From the NCBI RefSeq assembly GCF_029227915.1, contig NC_079884.1, forward strand, positions 8,184,001-8,248,000: a stretch of 64,000 nt of DNA, given 5' to 3'. This DNA is from Hydractinia symbiolongicarpus (taxonomy: Eukaryota > Cnidaria > Hydrozoa > Anthoathecata > Hydractiniidae). The position numbers and the translations under genes were made by a program. Within the stretch, counting starts at the first letter, position 1, and each line of letters opens with the position of its first letter. Positions 46,901-58,900 of the stretch are shown here, in pieces. Under the pieces are notes generated by a model. The model was not told the origin of the DNA and did no database searches. It saw only the letters and a program-made list of their open reading frames with translations.

Positions 46901-49900
46901 TTTGCCATTTATATCGTGTCTATTGAGAAGTAAAACCATGAACTAACTACCCTGCTTTGCTGATGTGATTTAATTCGTAATATTATTTTATTCATGCACA
47001 TGAATGCACCTTAAACACGTGTTAGTCAAGTATACGTCTTGGGAAAAGTGAAAATATATATACAGAGCATGGGTGCAAATTTGTGGACCAGATTTTTAAA
47101 TTTAGTTGTGAAGAGACAGTCTCGGACTACGTACAGAGAGGTGCTAAGTGAAGAAGAGACGTGTCAAAATACAGAAGAAAAGTGTGAGATCCAGAAAAAA
47201 ACTGTTTGAATCATAGAAGAGAAGTGCTTTTAAATTGGAAAAGAATTGAGCCATAAGTGTCATCGTAAGAAAGAGAGAAAGTGTCAGCCTCGTTCCCAGG
47301 GCATTTTGTCTTCTTGATGAAGTTGATGAGCGGCAACTCCTTAATAACGGCTCAGGAGCCACAAGACCCTGGGGATGAGGTTAAAAAAGTGTGCGACCAC
47401 TGCGTAATCGCAATATAATCAATAGCGGTATAGTTCTCAATCAATGTCGGTCTTTATTATGTTTTGGATAAACAAAACAAGACTGATAGAACAGTGACAG
47501 AACGGGACAGAACCTGGGTTGCTTTTTTGCGATTTGGGCAAAATAAATGTTAATTTGATTTCTTTAAACATGTTTCCATATTTTATGCGATTTGTGTTGT
47601 CCACAACAATGCTGCTCATGTTGTACCAAACAAAACACGTAGATGAATAGCGATGTTGCATTTTGGCTGCTAAAAAGCTAGCCAGCTAGGAAGAGTAGAG
47701 TGCTGTGTACTAGCTAGCTAAACTACCAATAATTTAATAGCTAGATTTTAGTCAAACCTTTCCGTAAGTAAAAAAGAATTTTTTGATACAGATGTATTTA
47801 AACAGAAATAATATGTTTAGCTAGTTACCCTCTTGTTTTTATGGTGCATATACTGTCAATTATTTCCAGGAGGGGCCATAGCTTAGATGGAGAGTCCTAG
47901 AGTTTTTAATGCTCATTTTCAGCTACGCAAACCCAATTAAAGCCCGTACTCTAATTTATGTTATATACGACTCAATAACTCGGTAAGCTTGTATAAGCCC
48001 TATATGTTTACTCACAAAATTTGATTGCAAACCGACATGCAGATCCCAAGTTATGAGTTTGTCAGCAAAAAATTAAGAGGCCATGGACGAGCAAGCGAGT
48101 GTCATTTTGGCAAAAAAAATATGTTAATCAATTAACCTTTATAATAGGTGTGCATTCAAACTGCACTGCACTGCTCAAACTGCATAGCATTGATAAAGTT
48201 TGAATGCACACCCCTTAACAGTTCTAAATTTACTGATGAAAGGAATTGTCCAAATTTGCTATTACTGAAATATGACATCATAATTCATGCAGCATAATTA
48301 AATCTAAAATTCTTTAAATGTATATATAAATATATGTATATAAATATCTTGAGAACGAAAAGAGCTTTTTAAAAAATTTAAAAAGACTTGTTAGCTAACT
48401 TTTTAAGCTCTATAATACAAGTCCAACATCATTTTATACCTCGGGTTCCCTTTAACGTTAACAATAACAACGAAAGTTCTGACGCTACCGAAAGCTCATG
48501 CAAATATGCATTACCACTACCCAATGCTGTTCTTTATTCTTTTTAATTACTTAGCCAGGACCTTTGAAATTTTTAAAATCGGCCACTTATTAGTCACAGT
48601 GAACTCAATTATCTGGATTGCTATGAAACGCTTTTTTAAGGTCTACATTTATTTTTATAACTAGCATAGCTAGCTATCATCATGTTGGGGCAAAATATTT
48701 CTCTTATTTGTTGCACTACATTAACCTCCGAAAAATATACAATATTTGAAGCGTTTGATCAGATTTTAAACATTGTTAACCTGATTTTTTTAAAAATTAT
48801 GGTGGATCTGGCTACTAGCAAATATAACATAACAAAATTTATATATTTTAACCAACAGTAGCTAGAAATTTATGTTTGATAATTTTGTGTTGTGTTGAAC
48901 ATTTAGGAAAAATCATTTTGAGAAAACCTTTTCTGTCTGTTATTCTCACGTAACCCCAATGTTTGTATGTAATTTAGACCTTCTTGTAAAAAAAAAGAAT
49001 TAAGCTTTAAAACGAGTAAATTAATCAGTGCTTACAGACAAATAAATATAAATTATATACAGACAAATAAAGATTAACAAATAAATATTTTTCTGAAAAG
49101 TGTAAATATTAAATAGAGTATTAAATTGTACTAATGTTTAGAACATCAGCTTGTGAGGTTATATCAAATTGATTTGAAAAGGAGAACTGCTTAGAGTATT
49201 CTTATACTAATGTTTTCTATTATCAGTTATCAAATAGTAATCAGTCTTAACATTTCTTTTATTTTTTTTAGGTTTGAATTTTTTAAGCAATTCCGTCACA
49301 TTTTCAATTGATGAGCAATTGCCAGTCGATACAACAGTTGGAATAATACCTGTGACCACATCCTCTTCTCCTACATGCACATTACTTGGTGGAAATGGAA
49401 ATTTTAAATTGAACGTTAACAATACACACTTGGATATTTTAATAAATAGAGTAATAGACTTTGAAGATCCAAACACTTTAAAGACATTTTCATTGACAAT
49501 AAAATGCAACGATAGTGTTTCAACAGATGCACTGCATGTAAATGTTGAAATTAACAACATAAGAGATTTTTTCGGGTTTTTATTTAATCTTAAAATTCAT
49601 CAAGTTTCAATTCCAGAAAAGACAGCTGCTGGGTTCAGAATATTTAACTTTGGAAGTTTAATAGAAGATCTAGAGTTTCCGGATCACCCCATTTCTTTTA
49701 TCCTTAGTACTACTGCAACATTACCTAGTGTTGCATCAAAATTTATTGTACAATCTGATGGTATTGTTACATTGAGTGGACAGCCACTTGATTTTGAAGC
49801 AGGAAATATAGTTAATATAACTGTTGTCGCCACAACTTTTGATAGGACTCGAAATGATACAGCAATATTAATTGTGAAAATAATTGATGTCAATGATAAC

Positions 49901-52900
49901 TCAAATGTATTTGCACAAAGTAATTACTCATTTACTGTGGCAGAAAATGCAACAATAGGTACTTTTATTGGAACAGTTTTTGCAAGTGATGCAGATGGCA
50001 CATCTGCAAACAGCCAAACGCATTACTACCTTTTGGCCAATATGTTTTCCAATATATTTTCGGTCAATGACTCTACTGGGGAAATTACACTTATGTCCAT
50101 GGTAGATTATGAGATTCTCAGAGGATATGTTCTAACCATTTGTGCAACAGATAATGCCACTGACACATTACAAGTTATGCCAACTAACGAAGAAAGGATT
50201 GGTTGCACTCCTGTCAGTATTGAAGTGAACAATGTTAACGACAATTTACCTGTGATAGCCCCTTCTGCTATGACACAAACAATATCTGAGAAGACACCAA
50301 TTGGAATGTTAATATACAAGTTTTCAGCCACTGATGCCGATGGGGTTCAACCAACAATTGAGTATAATGCTACAAAAACGTTACCTAGTGCAATTGAGAA
50401 ATTTACTCTCAATCCAAATGGAGAAGTCCGAATGTCAAACTCTACCCTGGATTATGAAGCCGGTGTGACTTCATTTGTTCTCTACATACTTCCAAAAGAT
50501 GGGGAATCTCCAAATGCATACGGACCCGAAGCTGTCCTGACCATAACATTAATCGATATAAACGACAACTCTCCAACATTTCAACAAAATTCTTACTTAT
50601 TTAATATAATGGAGAACTCTGCTGTAGGTACAATAGTAGGGGATGTGTCAGCAACAGATGCAGATGGATCGTCCAATAACCACTTAACTTACTTTCCCTT
50701 AGCGAATCAGTTGCCTGCAGAATTGTCATTAAATTCAACTACTGGTGAAATTGCTACTTCTGCTGCAATTGACCGCGAAGCTATTTCATCACCTTTCATA
50801 TTTACAATATGCGCAACAGATAATGCAAATGACACATCACAAGTCACTGCCAACAATGAACAAAGAATTGGATGTTCCATTATCACTGTACATGTTAATG
50901 ACCAAAACGAATTTCCTCCATTTTGTACCCCGAATCCCTTTGAAGTTCGCATATCTGAGAAAGCACCGCTTAATTTCCTTGTATTGGAATTAGCAACTGT
51001 GTGTGCAGATTTTGATGCAACTGAGATCAATCGGTTGATTAGGTATGAAATTAACAATACATTGACAAGTGCAACGGATCAAACCAAATTCACAGTGTCA
51101 GTGGATGGAAAAATTCGAATAACAGGTTCAAAACTTGATTATGAAGAAGGTCAAACACAGTTTTTATTATACATCATGCCTTACAATCCTGGTCCTCCTA
51201 GAATTTATGGTCAGCCTTACCAAGTTATCATCAACCTTTTGGACGTGAATGACAATTCTCCAAAATTTGTTCAAGATGTTTACGTATTTACTATTGCCGA
51301 TCAAGCAGTTAGCAATACACTAGTTGGGAGTGTGTCTGCCGCAGACAAAGATGGTATAACTAATAATGCAACATATTATTTTAATCTTGGAAACCAATAT
51401 TCAAGTGTTTTCTTGGTGAATCAAACCTCTGGAGAAATTCGAACTGTTGGACTAATTGACCATGCAGTAAAGACGTCTTATGCCATAACAGTGTGTGCAA
51501 CAGATAACGCAAATGATACTAGGCAAGTTACTCCAACAGATGAAAAGCGAACAGCTTGTTCTTACGTATCAATCACTGTTTTGCCCAGTGGCAACACACT
51601 TCCTACTTTCTCGCAAGCTAACTATTCTGTTCAAATATCTGAGAAGGCTCCAACTGGCATGGAAATATTTAAATTTTCTGCTAGAGACACAGACAATACC
51701 CCTGTGAATTACGAATTTAATTCCAGCAAAACAGCAGTAGCCAACATGAGTGCTTTTATTTTGAACAACATGACAGGAGCATTAACACTTAATGCAGCTG
51801 TGTTGGACTATGAAAGTCAAAACCAATATGTTTTGTATGTTGTCTCAAAAGATTCTGTGACAAATGCATATGGTGACGAAGCAATGCTGATTGTCCGTTT
51901 GGTTGATGTGAACGATAACAGCCCAGTATTTACGTCTAGTAGATACCAATGGGACATAAAGGAAAACAGCGCTATAGGAAGTAGTGTTGGTGTAGTCACT
52001 GCAAGCGATCAAGATGGTACCTCAGAAAACAAAGCAATTACTTATTCTATTCTTACGAATCAACACAGCAGTATGTTTTCCATCAACACAACATCAGGAG
52101 TAATATCTGTAGCTGATGCATTGAATTACGAAGCCGGTACCACTTTGTTTGTTTTGACAGTATGTGCAACGGACAATGCTATAGATATGCGACAGGTCAA
52201 TGCAAGTAAGTTCAACTATTTCGTAATTATTGCTAAAGTATTTACCTTTTATGTTATTAAGGTTTTCTTTCCACGTTTTGAAGTTGAGAATAGAAGTCAC
52301 ATAGTACTAATGTAATCTGTGTGGAGTAAAGGTGTACACAAGCTGTTTTTGTGATTTGGTTTTTGATAAAAGTTTTTTAATTCCATCAAAGAATGATGTT
52401 GACACTAGCTACTCCATTCATTTATTCATCATTTAGAAGCAGAAGAACGAAGAGGATGTACAGTTGTGGAAATAACCTTGAAAAATTTGGAGGACGAAGC
52501 ACCTGTGTTTACAGTTCCATTTGTTTCTGTTACAATTTCGGAGAAAGCACCTGTTAATCTAACAGTGTACCAACTCAGTCCCACAAATCCAGAGCAGTTA
52601 TTACTGGAGTACGAATACAATTCAACCAAGACAAGTGCTGTGGCCATGAGCAAGTTCATTTTGGATTCAGGGTCCGGTGTTATAAGAGTATCAAATGCAG
52701 TGTTGGACTATGAAGATGGACAATCAAGTTTTGATCTTTATTTTAATTCAAAGTATCCATCATCCCCTGGTTTGGTGTCTAACGAATTTCAATTGAAGGT
52801 GTTTATTAAAGATATAAATGACAACTCACCATTATTTGGTCAAACAAGGTACAATTTTAACATCACAGAAAACTCTAATTTTAATACTATTATTGGCACA

Positions 52901-55900
52901 GTACAAGCAACAGATTTAGATCGCTCGTCTGTGAATAACAATGTCACATATTATGCACTGAATAACCAATTCTCAAATGTTTTTGCCATTGATCAGTTTA
53001 CTGGAGACATCAGAGTCATTGGGACTATTAATCGGGAGATGGTTAGTGAATATGTTTTAACAGTTTGTGCCTCAGACAATGCCAATGACACCAGACAGGC
53101 GACAGCAACATCGGAAAGGAGATCAAGTTGTTCTGTGATAAATATTAATGTGCTTGGGGTCAATGACAATTTACCTGTGATAGTCCCTTCTGCTATGACA
53201 CAAACAATATCTGAGAAGACACCAATTGGAATGTTAATATACAAGTTTTCAGCCACTGATGCCGATGGGGTTCAACCAACAATTGAGTATAATGCTACAA
53301 AAACGTTACCTAGTGCAATTGAGAAATTTACTCTCAATCCAAATGGAGAAGTCCGAATGTCAAACTCTACCCTGGATTATGAAGCCGGTGTGACTTCATT
53401 TGTTCTCTACATACTTCCAAAAGATGGGGAATCTCCAAATGCATACGGACCCGAAGCTGTCCTGACCATAACATTAATCGATATAAACGACAACTCTCCA
53501 ACATTTCAACAAAATTCTTACTTATTTAATATAATGGAGAACTCTGCTGTAGGTACAATAGTAGGGGATGTGTCAGCAACAGATGCAGATGGATCGTCCA
53601 ATAACCACTTAACTTACTTTCCCTTAGCGAATCAGTTGCCTGCAGAATTGTCATTAAATTCAACTACTGGTGAAATTGCTACTTCTGCTGCAATTGACCG
53701 CGAAGCTATTTCATCACCTTTCATATTTACAATATGCGCAACAGATAATGCAAATGACACATCACAAGTCACTGCCAACAATGAACAAAGAATTGGATGT
53801 TCCATTATCACTGTACATGTTAATGACCAAAACGAATTTCCTCCATTTTGTACCCCGAATCCCTTTGAAGTTCGCATATCTGAGAAAGCACCGCTTAATT
53901 TCCTTGTATTGGAATTAGCAACTGTGTGTGCAGATTTTGATGCAACTGAGATCAATCGGTTGATTAGGTATGAAATTAACAATACATTGACAAGTGCAAC
54001 GGATCAAACCAAATTCACAGTGTCAGTGGATGGAAAAATTCGAATAACAGGTTCAAAACTTGATTATGAAGAAGGTCAAACACAGTTTTTATTATACATC
54101 ATGCCTTACAATCCTGGTCCTCCTAGAATTTATGGTCAGCCTTACCAAGTTATCATCAACCTTTTGGACGTGAATGACAATTCTCCAAAATTTGTTCAAG
54201 ATGTTTACGTATTTACTATTGCCGATCAAGCAGTTAGCAATACACTAGTTGGGAGTGTGTCTGCCGCAGACAAAGATGGTATAACTAATAATGCAACATA
54301 TTATTTTAATCTTGGAAACCAATATTCAAGTGTTTTCTTGGTGAATCAAACCTCTGGAGAAATTCGAACTGTTGGACTAATTGACCATGCAGTAAAGACG
54401 TCTTATGCCATAACAGTGTGTGCAACAGATAACGCAAATGATACTAGGCAAGTTACTCCAACAGATGAAAAGCGAACAGCTTGTTCTTACGTATCAATCA
54501 CTGTTTTGCCCAGTGGCAACACACTTCCTACTTTCTCGCAAGCTAACTATTCTGTTCAAATATCTGAGAAGGCTCCAACTGGCATGGAAATATTTAAATT
54601 TTCTGCTAGAGACACAGACAATACCCCTGTGAATTACGAATTTAATTCCAGCAAAACAGCAGTAGCCAACATGAGTGCTTTTATTTTGAACAACATGACA
54701 GGAGCATTAACACTTAATGCAGCTGTGTTGGACTATGAAAGTCAAAACCAATATGTTTTGTATGTTGTCTCAAAAGATTCTGTGACAAATGCATATGGTG
54801 ACGAAGCAATGCTGATTGTCCGTTTGGTTGATGTGAACGATAACAGCCCAGTATTTACGTCTAGTAGATACCAATGGGACATAAAGGAAAACAGCGCTAT
54901 AGGAAGTAGTGTTGGTGTAGTCACTGCAAGCGATCAAGATGGTACCTCAGAAAACAAAGCAATTACTTATTCTATTCTTACGAATCAACACAGCAGTATG
55001 TTTTCCATCAACACAACATCAGGAGTAATATCTGTAGCTGATGCATTGAATTACGAAGCCGGTACCACTTTGTTTGTTTTGACAGTATGTGCAACGGACA
55101 ATGCTATAGATATGCGACAGGTCAATGCAAGTAAGTTCAACTATTTCGTAATTATTGCTAAAGTATTTACCTTTTATGTTATTAAGGTTTTCTTTCCACG
55201 TTTTGAAGTTGAGAATAGAAGTCACATAGTACTAATGTAATCTGTGTGGAGTAAAGGTGTACACAAGCTGTTTTTGTGATTTGGTTTTTGATAAAAGTTT
55301 TTTAATTCCATCAAAGAATGATGTTGACACTAGCTACTCCATTCATTTATTCATCATTTAGAAGCAGAAGAACGAAGAGGATGTACAGTTGTGGAAATAA
55401 CCTTGAAAAATTTGGAGGACGAAGCACCTGTGTTTACAGTTCCATTTGTTTCTGTTACAATTTCGGAGAAAGCACCTGTTAATCTAACAGTGTACCAACT
55501 CAGTCCCACAAATCCAGAGCAGTTATTACTGGAGTACGAATACAATTCAACCAAGACAAGTGCTGTGGCCATGAGCAAGTTCATTTTGGATTCAGGGTCC
55601 GGTGTTATAAGAGTATCAAATGCAGTGTTGGACTATGAAGATGGACAATCAAGTTTTGATCTTTATTTTAATTCAAAGTATCCATCATCCCCTGGTTTGG
55701 TGTCTAACGAATTTCAATTGAAGGTGTTTATTAAAGATATAAATGACAACTCACCATTATTTGGTCAAACAAGGTACAATTTTAACATCACAGAAAACTC
55801 TAATTTTAATACTATTATTGGCACAGTACAAGCAACAGATTTAGATCGCTCGTCTGTGAATAACAATGTCACATATTATGCACTGAATAACCAATTCTCA

Positions 55901-58900
55901 AATGTTTTTGCCATTGATCAGTTTACTGGAGACATCAGAGTCATTGGGACTATTAATCGGGAGATGGTTAGTGAATATGTTTTAACAGTTTGTGCCTCAG
56001 ACAATGCCAATGACACCAGACAGGCGACAGCAACATCGGAAAGGAGATCAAGTTGTTCTGTGATAAATATTAATGTGCTTGGGGTCAATGACAATTTACC
56101 TGTGATAGTCCCTTCTGCTATGACACAAACAATATCTGAGAAGACACCAATTGGAATGTTAATATACAAGTTTTCAGCCACTGATGCCGATGGGGTTCAA
56201 CCAACAATTGAGTATAATGCTACAAAAACGTTACCTAGTGTTATGGAGAAATTTACTCTCAATCCAAATGGAGAAGTCCGAATGTCAAACTCTACCCTGG
56301 ATTATGAAGCCGGTGTGACTTCATTTGTTCTCTACGTACTTCCAAAAGATGGGGAATCTCCAAATGCATACGGACCCGAAGCTGTCCTGACCATAACATT
56401 AATCGATATAAACGACAACTCTCCAACATTTCAACAAAATTCTTACTTATTTAGTATAATGGAGAACTCTGCTGTAGGTACAATAGTAGGGGATGTGTCA
56501 GCAACAGATGCAGATGGATCGTCCAATAACCACTTAACTTACTTTCCCTTAGCGAATCAGTTGCCTGCACAATTGTCATTAAATTCAACAACTGGTGAAA
56601 TTTCTACTTCTGCTGCAATTGACCGCGAAGCTGTTTCATCACCTTTCATATTTACAATATGCGCAACAGATAATGCAAATGACACATCACAAGTCACTGC
56701 CAACAATGAACAAAGAATTGGATGTTCCATTATCACTGTACATGTTAATGACCAAAACGAATTTCCTCCATTTTGTACCCCGAATCCCTTTGAAGTTCGC
56801 ATATCTGAGAAAGCACCGCTTAATTTCCTTGTATTGGAATTAGCAACTGTGTGTGCAGATTTTGATGCAACTGAGATCAATCGGTTGATTAGGTATGAAA
56901 TTAACAATACATTGACAAGTGCAACAGATCAAACCAAATTCACAGTGTCAGTGGATGGAAAAATTCGAATAACAGGTTCAAAACTTGATTATGAAGAAGG
57001 TCAAACACAGTTTTTATTATACATCATGCCTTACAATCCTGGTCCTCTTAGAATTTATGGTCAGCCTTACCAAGTTATCATCAACCTTTTGGACGTGAAT
57101 GACAATTCTCCAAAATTTGTTCAAGATGTTTACGTATTTACTATTGCCGATCAAGCAGTTAGCAATACACTAGTTGGGAGTGTGTCTGCCACAGACAAAG
57201 ATGGTATAACTAATAATGCAACATATTATTTTAATCTTGGAAACCAATATTCAAGTGTTTTCTTGGTGAATCCAACCTCTGGAGAAATTCGAACTGTTGG
57301 ACTAATTGACCATGCAGTAAAGACGTCTTATGCCATAACAGTGTGTGCAACAGATAACGCAAATGATACTAGGCAAGTTACTCCAACAGATGAAAAGCGA
57401 ACAGCTTGTTCTTACGTATCAATCACTGTTTTGCCCAGTGGCAACACACTTCCTACTTTCTCGCAAGCTAACTATTCTGTTCAAATATCTGAGAAGGCTC
57501 CAACTGGCATGGAAATATTTAAATTTTCTGCTAGAGACACAGACAATACCCCTGTGAATTACGAATTTAATTCCAGCAAAACAGCAGTAGCCGACATGAG
57601 TGCTTTTGTTTTGAACAGCATGACAGGAGCATTAACACTTAATGCAGCTGTGTTGGACTATGAAAGTCAAAACCAATATGTTTTGTATGTTGTCTCAAAA
57701 GATTCTGTGACAAATGCATATGGTGACGAAGCAATGCTGATTGTCCGTTTGGTTGATGTGAACGATAACAGCCCAGTATTTACGTCTAGTAGATACCAAT
57801 GGGACATAAATGAAAACAGCGCTATAGGAAGTAGTGTTGGTGTAGTCACTGCAAGCGATCAAGATGGTACCTCAGAAAACAAAGCAATTACTTATTCTAT
57901 TCTTACGAATCAACACAGCAGTATGTTTTCCATCAACACAACATCAGGAGTAATATCTGTAGCTGATGCATTGAATTACGAAGCCGGTACCACTTTGTTT
58001 GTTTTGACAGTATGTGCAACGGACAATGCTATAGATATGCGACAGGTCAATGCAAGTAAGTTCAACTATTTCGTAATTATTGCTAAAGTATTTACCTTTT
58101 ATGTTATTAAGGTTTTCTTTCCACGTTTTGAAGTTGAGAATAGAAGTCACATAGTACTAATGTAATCTGTGTGGAGTAAAGGTGTACACAAGCTGTTTTT
58201 GTGATTTGGTTTTTGATAAAAGTTTTTTAATTCCATCAAAGAATGATGTTGACACTAGCTACTCCATTCATTTATTCATCATTTAGAAGCAGAAGAACGA
58301 AGAGGATGTACAGTTGTGGAAATAACCTTGAAAAATTTGGAGGACGAAGCACCTGTGTTTACAGTTCCATTTGTTTCTGTTACAATTTCGGAGAAAGCAC
58401 CTGTTAATCTAACAGTGTACCAACTCAGTCCCACAAATCCAGAGCAGTTATTACTGGAGTACGAATACAATTCAACCAAGACAAGTGCTGTGGCCATGAG
58501 CAAGTTCACTTTGGATTCAGGGTCCGGTGTTATAAGAGTATCAAATGCAGTGTTGGACTATGAAGATGGACAATCAAGTTTTGATCTTTATTTTAATTCA
58601 AAGTATCCATCATCCCCTGGTTTGGTGTCTAACGAATTTCAATTGAAGGTGTTTATTAAAGATATAAATGACAACTCACCATTATTTGGTCAAACAAGGT
58701 ACAATTTTAACATCACAGAAAACTCTAATTTTAATACTATTATTGGCACAGTACAAGCAACAGATTTAGATCGCTCGTCTGTGAATAACAATGTCACATA
58801 TTATGCACTGAATAACCAATTCTCAAATGTTTTTGCCATTGATCAGTTTACTGGAGACATCAGAGTCATTGGGACTATTAATCGGGAGATGGTTAGTGAA

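Noticed and set aside
50707-51057. Recurrent antisense open frames within the cadherin units (also at +2925 and multiples)
   Set aside because: They are shadows of the sense coding sequence and recur only because the units are duplicated.
52206-52315. Read-through of the 231-bp intron as a genuine C-terminus in each unit
   Set aside because: Good donor and acceptor sites plus in-phase continuation favour splicing. The read-through tail is only weakly hydrophobic here, unlike after 60980.
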